DNA from: Rhabdophis nuchalis
Taxonomy: Eukaryota; Chordata; Lepidosauria; Squamata; Natricidae
Direction: 5' to 3'
DNA: 64,000 nucleotides
Assembly: GCA_039707465.1 (NCBI GenBank)
Contig: CM077651.1
Location: 18,069,519-18,133,518 of the forward strand
Every line of letters begins with the position of its first letter. The first letter of the stretch is position 1. The notes under the pieces are model-generated. The model saw nothing but the letters and a program-made list of their open reading frames with translations, was not told the DNA's origin and ran no database searches. This document shows positions 20,206 through 32,037 of this stretch, piece by piece. The position numbers and the translations under genes are program-made.

Positions 20206-20870
20206 GTGGTGACTTTCTACAATATAGTATCAGGTCAAAGCAAATCCATGCAAGTAATACATATAATGTATGTCCCCAATATGTAACCATGAATTTTCTG
20301 GATTGTCAACCCCTCATTCCTTTTCTGAAGGAAGGTATGCAATAAAATTCCATGGAGTGATACTTTATTTCTGGATCCTAGTGTTGACCCTATATCCCAT
20401 TGCTGTGAAGAAAATCCTCTGATTCATTCCCATAACATAATAAAGATTTGCTGGCAAATATCAACTCCTAAAACTTTCATCTTTGCCATCAGCAAACAAA
20501 GAAACAGTCTTGTACAAACCTTTCAGTATTAAAAAACATCAAATAATGTGATCGACTTGTTCCTGTAAAACAGCAGTTTCCCTTTGAGTAACCCACTGAT
20601 AGACTGGAATAGCTCACCAACCTTAAGCAAAACTCATGGGTTACTGTCATAAATCACTACATTTTTGATTACACAGCCCAGCTCTTCCTTATTTACTTTT
20701 GTCTCAATGCTGCAATTTACTCTCTTCAGCATAATTATCACCATTAAAAAAAAACTTCATTTAGCAGTGAATTTTAATTGTACGAATCCGCTAGAGAAAA
20801 AGCTAAAGGTTCCCCTGTCCAGTTATACCTAGTAGTGCTCAACTCTATTTCCTAGCTGAGGGTATCCATT
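20206..20870. other. AT-rich unique sequence, possible SINE remnant near 20805
   Basis: GCTAAAGGTTCCCCTGTCC may be a short minus-strand piece of the SINE seen at 1144-1385. Otherwise nothing. Confidence 0.35.
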
Positions 20871-21288
20871 CAATGGTGGGCTGCTACGGGTTCACCCAGT
20901 TTGAAACAACCCATAACTAATGTTATGGCTGGTCCAGAGAACTTCCAAATCCCACCCCTTGCTAGTCTGCCCCGCCCCTCCCAGGACTCTCCATGTACCT
21001 ATTTTGGATGTAAAGTAAGTGCAGGGCCCGCACTGAGGCTCAGGGAGTGGGAAAAATGGAACTCCTGAAAGTTCTGGAAGGCTAGAAAGGTTTTCAGCCT
21101 CCAGAGGGCCTCTGGAGCCTGGGGGAAGCAGTTTTCATCCTCCCAGAGGCTAGAAGAAAGCCTTCGGAGCCTGGGGAAGGCGAAAAAGCCATGATGCAGG
21201 AGGCCAACTAGGCCAGACCCACCATGGCCACATCCACCCAGCAACCAGGCAGAGAGCCCATTGCTGGAATTTTTGAAGGCTATCCCTG
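20871..21288 (+). mobile_element. hAT-type element, CAATGGTGGG variant
   Basis: Begins CAATGGTGGGCTGCTACGG and ends CTATCCCTG. Flanks TATCCATT and GATCCAGT match at 6 of 8. The interior is GC-rich with repeated CCTCCAGAGG and GAGCCTGGGG motifs. Confidence 0.5.
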
Positions 21289-22000
21289 GATCCAGTGTTG
21301 TCAAAAAATGATCATATGGCTCACATGAGTACAGTATATGTTGAAGCATATGGAACACTGTTACCTTATTACCGAAGTGGTACCTATTTATCAACTTGCA
21401 TTTGCATGCTTTCAAACTGCCAGCTTGGCAGAAGAGGAACCCTTTAGGCAATTAAAATTCAGTCACAGGATGTTGCTTAGACACTGATGAGTAATTCTTG
21501 CAAACTTCTATTTCATGTCTCTTTTTCTCACAGCAACCCTGTCAACTGAAGTGAAAGAACAGATTTAAAGAACATGTCAGAGCTTCTAGCAGATCTATTG
21601 GTGACTTGAAACAGTGACAATATTCGGCCCTCATAACCGCTTCAGGCAAGGTTCAGATTCACAAAAGGGATTCAAGGAAGACATATTCAGGTTTACAGTT
21701 GAAGTATATTTTTGTTGCAATAGTCAATAAGCTTTGTTGAAGTAAATCCTATTCTTTGATATGTTCACCCTGGTGACTGTATTGTTAAAATATGCTTATA
21801 ATTCATTGTCATAGTTTTCTACGGAATTTTACATACCAATATTTCTCTTCTTTTAAACAAACATTGTTTAAATGTTATTTAAACATTGTTTTTTTCAACA
21901 ATATTTCTTAAATTTGATGGCAAACAGCGTTCATCACAGCCCTGGATCATGAGAAAAAAAGTTTTTTTTTTTCAAGATATCATTGTGTCTTGTGGTAGAA
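21289..22000. other. AT-rich unique sequence, nothing recognised
   Basis: No recognised repeat or gene. Confidence 0.5.
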
Positions 22001-22423
22001 CAGTGATGGTGAAACTTTTTTGGCTTGCGTGCCAAAAGCGGTGGGAGCGCAGGGGGGTTGTGCGTGGGTGTGCCACACCTATAAAGCTTTGCACATGACC
22101 CCAATGCGCATGCGTGCATGACCAGTGCTTCCCCCCATTCCCTCCCCAGGCTTCAGAGGCTTGATAGGAGCCTGGGGAGGGCAAAAACAGCCTCCCCTCT
22201 CCTGGAGACCCTCAGGAACATGAAAAACTGGCCGTATGGGCTAACTGGAAGTTTGGGAACAGACTTCCAGTTTGCCTGTAGGGCCGGTTTTTCGCGCTCT
22301 GGAAGCGAGGGCAAAAAATGGCCTCAAAAGGCTGAAATCAGCTGACAGGGCAACGCCTCACATGCCCTGACAAATGGCTCTGGGGGCCCCCTGTGGCACG
22401 CATGCCATAGGTTCGCCATCATG
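22001..22423 (+). mobile_element. hAT-type MITE with CAGTGATGGTGAA ends
   Basis: Left end CAGTGATGGTGAAACTTTTT, right end (GGTTCGCCATCATG) inverted. GTGGTAGA occurs exactly on both sides (21992-21999, 22424-22431). The interior includes GGTGGGAGCGCAGG and GCCTGGGGAGGG. Related to 32038-32415. Confidence 0.8.
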
Positions 22424-22431
22424 GTGGTAGA

Positions 22432-22644
22432 ATATTGAAATCATTTGTAAATTGAGTGCATCTTTCAACTAACTGATTTATACTGCAGTTCTTTTAAAGG
22501 ATTTGTTAGACTGATAGCTGTTTATACACATGCATCTTTGTGAGATTCTATCAATATTGAAATAAATAATTTCCAGCAACGTAGCCTTGCATGTGTTCTG
22601 ACAGCCAGTTACTAAATCTCTTTACATTGAATGACCATTATACG
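22432..22644. other. Short unique spacer
   Basis: Nothing recognised. Confidence 0.4.
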
Positions 22645-23099
<455 letters not shown>

Positions 23100-23261
23100 A
23101 TTATACGTATTTACCACCAGAAAGCCACAAATGGCTTCTACAATGTTTTTATAAATTTCATTCCAAATTCTGAATATATATTTTTTAATTTAGCCACAAA
23201 GAATAACATGGGGTGAAATTTTCATGGATCAGTGCCTTTTATTGTTAGTTAGAAATTATAT

Positions 23262-23712
23262 CATAGAATAACAAAGTTGGAAGGGACCTTGGAGGTCTTG
23301 TAGTCCAACCCCCTGCTTAGGCAGGAAACCCTATACCACTGGTTATCCAACATCTTAAAAACTTCCAGTGTTGGAGCATTCACAACTTCTGGAGGCAAGT
23401 TGTTCCATTGATTAATTATTCTAACTGTCAGGAAATTTCTCCTTAGTTTTAAGTTGCTTCTTTCCTTGATTAGTTTCCACCCATTGCTTCTTGTCCAGCC
23501 CTCAGGTGCTTTGGGGGATAGCTTGACTCTCTCTTCTTTGTGGCAGCCTCTGAGATATTGGAACACTGCTATTAGGTCTCCCCTAGTCCTTCTTTTCATT
23601 AAACTAGACATACCCAGTTCCTGTAACCGTTCTTCATAGGTTTTAGCCTCCGGGCCCCTAATCATCTTTTTTGCTCTTCTCTGCACTCTTTCTAGAGTTT
23701 CTGTGTAATGGA
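23262..23712 (-). mobile_element. CR1 LINE ORF2 C-terminal fragment
   Basis: The minus-strand frame contains ETLERVQRRAKKMIRGPEAK, YEERLQELGMSSLMKRRTRG, DLIAVFQYLRGCHKEE, WKLIKERSNLKLRRNFLTV and IINQWNNLPPEVV, the conserved CR1 post-RT region. It is 5'-truncated and ends in the usual TTGGAAGGGACCTTGGAGGT 3' UTR read in reverse. Confidence 0.9.
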
Positions 23713-23764
23713 GGACAAGGCAGAAGGAAGAAATATAACAACACTCTTTGCTCTCTTTAGGCAT

Positions 23765-25435
23765 CCCTTGAAAGCATTTTGATGAAGAAGCTATTTTGCA
23801 GAAGAAAACATTTGGGAGATGGGATTTGGCACACTAATCGCAATAACGTTCAGATAATATGATGAACATTTAAGCAAAGTTCTATTTTGGAATATGAATT
23901 TTCATCTGTTAGCATTTTTTGAAAACTTTTTGAGGAAAACAAATATTTATTATTTTAGTGCTATGCAGAGCAAAGGAAGTTTTCCCATCGTTTTCTTGAG
24001 CACTCATATAAGGATTTTTCCCCCCAAGAAGGAAGATTAATGAAGGAGGAACAGCAAGTATTTGAGTAGGAGGACAACTTGCCTTAATGATGCTTTGCTA
24101 AAATAACATTTCTTATATTTACAAAGCAATTCTGTAATTATTTCTTCCTTTTCAGTGGTCTCTCAAACAAGCCAGGACCTCATGAGTTACCAAAATGTAT
24201 CATATGCTGAATATTTTTATTTCGAAAGATGATTAGGTTCAGTGAAGCATTTTACAGAACTCCTCTGTGCAATAAATTATATGATTGAAGAAACTGTTTC
24301 CTTGGCTCCCTTCGTTCTGTCCACACCTTTGCAGCACAAAATCCTTTGTTACTGCAATTATTTTCAGGCAAAAAGAAGGCTATCATTATCAAAACAGAAA
24401 TGTAAATATTAATACTGGAAGAGTTAGCCTGTAGCCTTATAACAACATTATTTTTATTCATTACATTTTAACGATTTCATTCCCCCCCCCCCCCCAGTTA
24501 ATTAGGAATATTTTAGCTTTAATGGAGAGCAACGTCATGGGAAAAGATTTTATTTCCCCAAATTTGTGCAGGAAGTGAGTGTAACAAAGCTGTAGAATTA
24601 CCTTTTTTCCTCTCTCTGATCATTCAATAAAATCATTTGTGAAAGATAATGGAAATAGTTTTACATTGATTACATTGATTACATAATCAAACTGTGAAAG
24701 TTATAAGTATGAGATGTGAGGCTGGGCACCAGTTTAGAATGCTTTAAAAGGAAACTCACACTCCAAAGAGCTATCTGTCTTAATGTCCATTTATGACTTC
24801 CTGAGTCATAAACATTAATTAAATATTATGGGACTACATACTGAGCAAAGATTTAAATGTTTGCTCTCCTTATATTTAACCTTTATGTAGAAATTGGCTT
24901 TCTGTGCAGAAGCCTCAGCCAGAATCTTCAGATTGATTATTTACTGCAGACAAGAATAAAGACTACTGCATGTACCAGTGTATGTACTAGTGTATACTTC
25001 ATAGTTTTAAGACTTGGGTTTTTCATTCCAGCCTTTTCAAGTCGATCGATATTTAGCCTTGATAGCCTTGAAAATCCTTGATTTGGGTAGACTTAGTGGT
25101 TTGGTTGAACCTGGGAACTTTTGGTTCCAATCTTACCAGCTTAATTCTTTATGAGTACCATCTTTGGAATGAAGTTCCAAAGAACTTCTGGTAAAGTTCT
25201 TCTAAGTCTTTCTAAGTTTCTTGAATGACTCCACAATGACATGTGCAAAAAATATGCCTAGTGGAGTTCTTCTGTACTCCATACCCAAAATTTTAGTTTC
25301 CTTCTGAGGTCTTGCCTGTCATGCCTTGTGATTGATTTCCATTTCAGTTTCCAGTTAAATATGCTTACAGGATTGCTGTTGTTTTTTTGTCCTCATTTCC
25401 ATTGTAAAGTGGTGAATATGGAAAGCAGAAAAGAA
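23765..25435. other. Mostly unique AT-rich sequence
   Basis: A C run at 24482-24496 is the only simple repeat. No credible genes. Low repeat content leaves room for conserved noncoding elements. Confidence 0.45.
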
Positions 25436-25545
25436 ACTTATATATTTGGAGATATAGAGATAGATGGAGATAGATGGATGGATGGATGGATGGATGGATG
25501 GATATAGGTATAAGTATAGGTATAGATGATATTGATATGTGTTGA
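25436..25545. repeat. (GATA)/(GATG) simple repeat
   Basis: GGAGATAGATGGATGGATGG units, then GGTATA variants. Confidence 0.8.
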
Positions 25546-25572
25546 ATTTGTGCTGATAAATAAATAAAGAGA

Positions 25573-25619
25573 GACTAGTATAGATCTATTTCAAGCTATT
25601 TAGCTCTCATCAGCTAGCC
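25573..25619 (-). ncRNA. Hammerhead ribozyme, type I, copy B
   Basis: 47 nt: GGCTAG, CTGATGA, GAGCT-AAAT-AGCTT, GAAA, TAG-AT-CTA, T, A, CTAGTC. Identical to copies A and C. Predicted cleavage is between plus-strand 25578 and 25579. Confidence 0.87.
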
Positions 25620-25871
25620 ATACTCTTACTGGGATTTGAACCTGGACTGTTTTTACATGTTAGGCAGTTGTATTAGCTACTAAGCCACAAGCTCTCCTCC
25701 CTTATCAGCTGAGCCAAGGAAATAAGTAAGTGTTATGTCAAAGCACGTGGTATGCCCAAATATGGGAGGGAGCATACTGCTTCCCTTTTTGCCTTTCAGC
25801 TCCACCCTAAGAGCCTTCCAGGCAGGAAACCATTTTTGTGTTGCATTTGTGATGATAAATAAATGAAGGGA

Positions 25872-25890
25872 GACTAGTATAGATCTATTT
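25872..25890 (-). ncRNA. Half hammerhead (3' part) at inversion junction
   Basis: Only AAATAGATCTATACTAGTC (minus strand) remains: the end of the GAAA core, stem III, the cleavage position and the stem I 3' strand. The 5' half is replaced by the oppositely oriented unit beginning ACTTACTTATGTCC. Confidence 0.75.
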
Positions 25891-26192
25891 ACTTACTTAT
25901 GTCCTTGGCTCAGTTGAGAAAGGAGGAGAGCTTGTGGTTTAGTGGCAAATACAACTGCCTAACATGTAAAAACAGCCCAGGTTCAAATCCCAGTAACGGT
26001 GTGGCTAGCTGATGAGAGCTAAATAGCTTGAAATAGATCTATACTAGTCTCCCTTTATTTATTTATCAGCACAAATGCAACACAAAAATGGTTTTCTGCC
26101 TGGAAGGCTCCTAGGGTGGAACTGAAAGGCAAAAAGGGAAGCAGTATGCTCCCTCCCATATTTGGGCATACCAGGTGCTTTGACATAACACA
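25891..26192 (+). mobile_element. Ribozyme unit A (plus strand), inverted partner of unit B
   Basis: ACTTACTTATGTCCTTGGC, then a tRNA-like region: A-box-like GTGGTTTAGTGGCAAAT (about 25934), B box GGTTCAAATCC (25980-25990), CAGTAACGGTGTGGCTAG, complete hammerhead, TTATTTATTTATCAGCAC tail and linker X, ending at GACATAACAC where a (GATATA)n run begins. Linker X here is the reverse complement of 25730-25848. Confidence 0.8.
26003..26049 (+). ncRNA. Hammerhead ribozyme, type I, copy A
   Basis: Stem I 26003-26008 with 26044-26049 (GGCTAG/CTAGTC, one G-U). Core CTGATGA 26009-26015. Stem II 26016-26020 with 26025-26029, loop AAAT. Core GAAA 26030-26033. Stem III 26034-26036 with 26039-26041 plus A15.1-U16.1 (26033-26042). 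H17 is A26043, with predicted cleavage after it. All invariant core bases are intact, so self-cleavage is plausible; activity is not shown. Confidence 0.88.
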
Positions 26193-26333
26193 GATATAGA
26201 TATAGATATAGATAGATATAGATAGATATAGATATAGATATAGATATAGATATAGATATAGATATAGATATAGATATAGATAGAGATAGAGATAGAGATA
26301 GAGATAGAGATAGAGATAGAGATAGAGATAGAT
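26190..26333. repeat. (GATATA)n and (GATAGA)n hexanucleotide array
   Basis: About 90 bp of GATATA units followed by about 55 bp of GATAGA units, starting where linker X of unit A ends. Confidence 0.9.
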
Positions 26334-26556
26334 CAGATGTGGGTTCCTACTGGTTTGGAACAGTTAGGCTGAGTAGGTAGTAACTTGTCCTGCCATGCCC
26401 CCAAACCGGTTCTCTTGGTGGTGCCTATGCTGCCACTATCTTGTTTTTTGCTTCTGTGTATGTGCAGAATTATTTTTTTAGTACTGTGCATACATGCGAA
26501 GTGTGCCTGCAGCATGCCCCTCAGGGAACAGACAGTAGCAGCAGCTGGAACCCACC
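26334..26556 (+). mobile_element. hAT-type MITE variant (CAGATGTGGG)
   Basis: Starts CAGATGTGGGTTCCTACTGG, ends GGAACCCACCC, and sits inside GATA-type repeats so that flanking GATAGAT/GATATAGAT cannot be used as proof of a target duplication. Core CTTCTGTGTATGTGCAGAA. Confidence 0.5.
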
Positions 26557-26559
26557 CGA

Positions 26560-27295
26560 TATAGATGATAGATTATAGATGTAGTTGATATAGATACCGA
26601 TGCACAACTTATGCATTCTAAGCAGCACAGCCATTACTTTTAGATCTCCACAGATATTCCAGTTGTACATGGATGTGTTTGAACAGCATTTCATTTTTTT
26701 TCATGTGTGAAGCATAGCCAATAGGTGTTTACATTGCCATTGTGTTAAACACAAGACAAAAATTCTATAAAGGCATATGGTAGGTCAAATTACAGGTTAT
26801 TTTCATGATTAGCACCAAAAATCTATACGACACATGCAAAAGTGTTTAGAAACAAAAATTGTCTTGTCCAGTGAACTTGATGTACCTTTATTTTCAATCA
26901 ACCTGTAAAACTGTCTGCATGTTGGTTTTGCTAAGCTTCCGAATTCATGCTAAACCATGCACTTGGATTTGAAATATCAATATTTTAATCTGCCCTACAT
27001 GATTTGCTATAATAATTTAGATTCTTTTCTAATGCTTCTCTCCTTGTTACACTCTACTTTGCCAAGTAATAGAAGAAGACACCAAAATCCACATTTCTTT
27101 TTCTTAGAGATAATGATCGCTTTCTAAATAGATTGCTGGATATGAAGCACCTTCATTACTGAGGAGAAGAAAGAAGTAAGTAGGTAATTAACAATAATTT
27201 GCAACAACCACAAAGAAGCACTATATATTTCAGCATTAAAAATTCTTTCCACTTAGATCATTTCCATTAAACACAGAGGGGTAGGGAGGGAGGGA

Positions 27296-27377
<82 letters not shown>

Positions 27378-28090
27378 TTTTAAAGTAGGTATTTTCAAAA
27401 CTTCAATATTACAGAGTTTTAAAAAGTAATAAATTCAAAACTTCAATAGAATTGGCCAGAAGACATGATAGAGAGATGGTTATAGATAACTAGTTATAGA
27501 TAAATCACAGTTATAGACAGAGACATACAGACATAGTCAAAAAGACATTTTCCCAAGCAAGTCAAAAGCAGAATTTTCTGCTTTGATGAACAAATTGCCT
27601 GTTGAAAATAGAGAACAGACCAAACCTTTGCACCCAAAGAAAAATTGCCATTCTAAAAAAAAGGTGGTATGCTATTCTCTAAAAACTTTCATTCTATAGT
27701 ACATTCTATACACAGAACAAAAACTAAATGCAGGCATCAGGAACCTATGGCTTGCAATGTTGTTAGATTATAACTTTCAGAATCTATTGAGCAAGAAAGC
27801 TGTGTTTTTGGGAGATGAGTATAAGATCTCTAAACCCAGCATCGCATCCATGAGAGAGACAAGGATAAAGAAAGTTATAAAGTGCGTGAAGTTATCATGT
27901 AAATGATGACTTTTTAAAAAAAACAAATGCTGTTAACCACTCCAGTGTGTGAGTTAGACAGCCATATAAATTTGTGTAATAAACAAATTGAGGAAAAAGC
28001 TCTCTTTTTCTTTCTGACAAAGCTACTATTAAATGTTGAAAGAATGTCAGAATCCACATGTGGCTGTCCCACCATGTTTCAGCCAGGTTT
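26560..28090. other. Mostly unique; AAAG microsatellite at 27298-27376
   Basis: An (AAAG)n run of about 75 bp. No gene or repeat family otherwise recognised. Confidence 0.55.
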
Positions 28091-28094
28091 TTTT

Positions 28095-28265
28095 TTTTAC
28101 CAGTGGAATGGTTTGGCTTTAAGAGTTGTGGTTGTTCAATCACTGGAAGCTTTTAAGAAGAGACTGGAGTGCCACCTGTCTGAAATTGTGCAGGGCCTCC
28201 TGCTTGTGCAGAGGGCTGGACCGGAAGACCTCCAAAATATCTTCCAACTCTGTTATTTTGAAATT
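28095..28265 (+). mobile_element. CR1 LINE 3' end
   Basis: CCAGTGGAATGGTTTGGC, CACTGGAAGCTTTTAAGAAG, GGGCTGGACCGGAAGACC, CTTCCAACTCTGTTATTTTG: the CR1 terminal codons and 3' UTR, diverged. Confidence 0.75.
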
Positions 28266-28925
28266 AAAATCCAGTAGGAGAAAAGGTTGGGATCATTGAG
28301 AACATTGGTGCTGCTGTGAATTCAGTTTGTAAACAATATCCAATTATATTTCCTGACAACATTCTGACTCTGACGCCATCCTCATTAGAGACTCATAGGT
28401 TGAAGCAGGAGTAGGCCAACGAATATTATTGTTCTCAGTTAGGCCTCACCTGGTACACAAATACCAAACACTGGTTGCTGAAAAGACACAATAGTGTGAA
28501 AAGTTGCCACTGAATAGGAATTTTCCATTATTAGAACTTTTGCACAAACTGTGTGCCCTGATAGTGTTAACACCCCCAGGAACGACACGAAGAACCTTAT
28601 TTCATGAAAGGCAATATCAACATGGGGATAATAGAAGCCCAAAGGTTAAATATCAAAGTGAGATCAACAGCAAAGTCCAGTGCAGTGCACTAGACATGAA
28701 TGAAAAGTATCCTTATGTGACTTGCTTTGAGTCTACTATACATGTTTCTAACTGTCCTTAAATAAATGTGTTTGTGGTATAAAATCAATAGATTTCAAGA
28801 TGTGTACTTTATCAAACGCCAGCAATGAATATTATCATTTACTGCTCTTTATAAAGTTTTGCTGAGAGAAAACTACCGTACTTATGGATGAGTAGAATTA
28901 TTGTAGGCAAAAATTGCCTATAGAT
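28266..28925. other. Unique sequence, nothing recognised
   Basis: Short interrupted frames only. Confidence 0.45.
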
Positions 28926-29026
28926 CAGTGTTTCTCAACTTTGGTGACTTTAAGTCCTGTGAACTTCAACTCCCAGAATCCCCCAGGCAGCATAGGACTT
29001 AAATTCGCCAAGGTTGAGAAACACTG
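28926..29026. mobile_element. Palindromic hAT-type MITE with perfect TSD
   Basis: 101 bp, CAGTGTTTCTCAACTTTGG to CAAGGTTGAGAAACACTG, flanked by exact CTATAGAT at 28918-28925 and 29027-29034. Confidence 0.92.
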
Positions 29027-29034
29027 CTATAGAT

Positions 29035-29679
29035 AAATAGTTTAATGCATAATAGGCATTCTAAATAGTTTTGGAAATAGAATAGTTTCTCAAGACATAA
29101 TTAACTCCTACCTAGTCAACTTCCTGTTTCCCACAGTGGTTGTATATATGGGAATCCCTTAAACAGGACATGAGAATCATAGGGTTCGTCTACATTATTT
29201 TTTCCCCAAGGGACTGGTATTATTCAAATGTACAGAATATTGCCTCTCATTTTGGAGGAAAGTCCATCAGCAGTAGTAGAAATAATAGTCACTGATCATT
29301 TACTGCACAGGAATTTATGTAATCTCATTTTAGAGGCTTAAAAATACATCACCGTACATAAAATGCATTTTATTATGCTCTATTTCCTGTTTATTTCTTA
29401 TAAAAATATTTTTTTTAAATGCCTGACTTAGACTGGGAACTCCACGCAATATTCTTTTCTCTGTCTTCAGTTTTTTCATTGTTAGGAGGGAAATGCTCAA
29501 ATTTAAAAAAAAAGGCTATTTTTAAAAATAAATAAGTAAATAAATAAATGCTGGGGGGAGTTTGGGAGCTTGGGGGCTAAAAGAATGTTTCCTTTTGCTT
29601 TTTAACAATTATTTCTACTGTTGTATTTTAGTTATTAAGATAGAATTATAAGGAAGGAGAAGCTAGTGACATGGTCATG
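29035..29679. other. AT-rich unique sequence
   Basis: An A/T simple stretch (AAATAAATAAG type) near 29525; otherwise nothing. Confidence 0.45.
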
Positions 29680-29687
29680 ATCTAGTT

Positions 29688-29996
29688 CAGGGGTGTCAAA
29701 CTCAATTTCTTTGAGGGTCGCATCAGGGTTGTGTTTGACCTCAGGAGGGTGGAAAGGCATGGCCAAGGGGGGCATGGCCAGCTCAATGTCACTCATTGAG
29801 GCTCCATTTTTGGCCACAACAGCCTCCTGCAACAGCCTCCTGCCCTCTGCCAGCAAAAATGGAGCTTAGGGAGGCTGCACGCAGCCCGCCTGGGTGCCAT
29901 TTTAACTGACAGAGGCACTGCGGATAGTCCTTCACTGTTCATAGGGAAGGCCTGTGGACCAGATCCAGCCTGCGGGCCTTGAGTTTGACAGTCCTG
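29688..29996. mobile_element. hAT-type MITE with CAGGGGTGTCAAACTC ends and perfect TSD
   Basis: Left end CAGGGGTGTCAAACTCAA, right end (CTTGAGTTTGACAGTCCTG) inverted. ATCTAGTT occurs exactly at 29680-29687 and 29997-30004. Same family as 9347-9860 and 46057-46390. Confidence 0.9.
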
Positions 29997-30004
29997 ATCT
30001 AGTT

Positions 30005-30435
30005 GCTTACAATTTGAAAATACGATGAATAAGAGAGTAGAGCTGTATAATACAGGGAGCAAGTGCCTATTTTGTTTTTAGGTATTGTATTGGCCAAACT
30101 AGCTGCTTGTAGTGAAATTCACTATTTTGCAATGCACTGTGTGAAGAAACATTATTTTCTGTTTTCAATTTAAATGATTCAGCTTTATAAAATAATGGGA
30201 ACTCTAGTGTTATACCATCATGACAAATAAATATTTGCGTACCTGCAATCATTTCTAAATAAGGTTTAGATGAAATCAGAAACTTAAACCAACCATAAAT
30301 CAAAGATTGTGTTGTGTATTAATTGTTTTCCAGTTCAGATTTCCAGATGCTTCATTGATATACCGTGTTCATTTTTACATTTTAGAAATAGATAATATTA
30401 ACTTAAGTATTAAGAAGCATATAACTCAGTGTCTT
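30005..30435. other. Unique sequence, nothing recognised
   Basis: AT-rich, no landmark. Confidence 0.45.
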
Positions 30436-30910
30436 GGTAAGGACACACTTGGAATACTGCATTCAGTTTGGTCGCCACAATGTATGCTGAGATTCAAGAG
30501 TGCAGAGAAGAGCAGCAAAGATAATGAGGGGACTGGAGGCTAAAACATATGAGGAACGGTTGCAGGAACTGGGTGTGTCTAGTTTAATGAAAAGGAGGAC
30601 TAGGGGAGACCTGATAGCAGCGTTCCAATATGTCAGGGGCTGCCACAAAGAAGAAGGAATCAAGCTATTCTCCAAAGCACCTGAGGGTAGAACAAGAAGC
30701 AATGGGTGGAAACTAACCACAGAGAAAAGCAACTTAGAACTAAGGAGAAATTTCTTGACAGTTAGAACAATTAATCAGTGGAACAACTTGTCTCCAATGC
30801 TCCAACAATGGACGTTTTTTAGAAGATGTTGGATAACCATTTGTCTGAAGTGGTGTAGGAGGTTGTACTAGAAGACCTCCAAGGTCCCTTCCAACTCTGT
30901 TATTCTAGTC
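30436..30910 (+). mobile_element. CR1 LINE ORF2 C-terminal fragment
   Basis: Plus-strand frame: QRRAAKIMRGLEAK, TYEERLQELGVSSLMKRR, GDLIAAFQYVRGCHKEEG, SNLELRRNFLTVRTINQWNN, then the 3' UTR CTAGAAGACCTCCAAGG and CTTCCAACTCTGTTATTCT. A small deletion has shifted the frame after INQWNN. Confidence 0.9.
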
Positions 30911-32030
30911 TAATGCTATGACCCTTTATGGAGACAAATAACAAAAACCAGACAGCTTCTTTATATCTCAATGTATCTTATTTGAAGTAACCCTTTTTTC
31001 CCCCTTACAACAGATGGAGTGGAGAACTTTTTGTAATGGAAAACTTCTTAGGTTAGCATTACTCAAAAAGTAAGAACAGAAGAGAAGAATCGAGGCTTGA
31101 TAGACATTCAAACATTCATGCTATCATCTGGACAAGGAGAAGAGAGACAAGTCCCAAGTGCCAGTGAAAAGCAACTTTATTAATCAGGCCTGAAGCATTT
31201 CAAATAAACCTTTTTTCCCCTTCATTAGAACTTGCATCTCTGCTCACTCTCTTTTAGCTTTAGGAGGTTTATTGCCTGTTCTGTTTTTCTGCTTTTATCA
31301 TCTGAATAAAGTCATTTTGTTTGCTGAATATTTTAGTGAGTCAAAGTAAGTCAATATAGGGTTACTACATTTAAATCCCCATACATTTCTCCAAACAGCA
31401 TTTTTAAGAGCTAGCTTGCTTGCTTTGCTGGATTCTTTGTTTATTTGCTTATTTATTTATTGCAAGTTTTAGAAGTTCTGAAGTAGGAGAAGCTTTCCCT
31501 ATCTTGCTTATCCCAATTACCAATATTTTTGAAGATTAAGTTAGAATTTTTGTGTGGTATGCCTTACCGAAAGCAAGCAATGAATCTGTCTTTAGAAACT
31601 AACATTTCCTACCCTATGCTTATAAATCAGGTTATGGGAAATCACACAATGAATAGAACATTTTCTTCTTCTGTAGCTCCAAATTATTGCTATGAGATTA
31701 GCTGCTAACTGTGATCTAAAGGGCAATCTTGATAAACGAATTCAATTTCAGTTTGGTACTGTTGGGGAAAGCATTTCCAATTTATACCAGATCAGGGTCT
31801 TGGCCTGCTGAAAAAGTTGCCCTATTCTTAGTGACCTTAGCAAAATATCATGGCAGGGGGTGGGGGCAGAGGGCAGGAAATCTGCAAAAAACTATACAAT
31901 TATTTTTAAATGTAGAATTAAGGATCTCTCCTATCTATTTCAGATGGATAGAGTAATGGTATTGGGGAGGAGAAATACATGATTAAAGGTAGACTTCTGG
32001 TACACTATTGACTACTTATGTTCCTATGAT
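30911..32030. other. Unique AT-rich sequence
   Basis: A (TTTA)n-like stretch near 31440-31460. No gene recognised. Confidence 0.45.
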
Positions 32031-32037
32031 CTCATAT

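Larger units (their letters stand above)
25550..25890 (-). mobile_element. Ribozyme unit B with upstream half-unit (minus strand)
   Basis: Read on the minus strand: a half hammerhead (25872-25890), a linker X (GCAACACAAAAATGG, AAAAAGGGAAGCAGTATGC, CCCAAATATGGG read in the appropriate sense), CACTTACTTATTTCCTTGGC, the tRNA-like region with B box GGTTCAAATCC (25632-25642), then complete hammerhead B and a TTTATTTATTTATCAGCAC tail. Predicted cleavage sites of the half and complete ribozymes are 299 bp apart. This is a head-to-tail arrangement that ends at an inversion junction near 25890. Confidence 0.78.

Noticed and set aside
25927..26008. A functional tRNA gene
   Set aside because: Only A- and B-box-like segments are present. 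No acceptor stem or anticodon arm can be formed; it is a SINE-type promoter relic.
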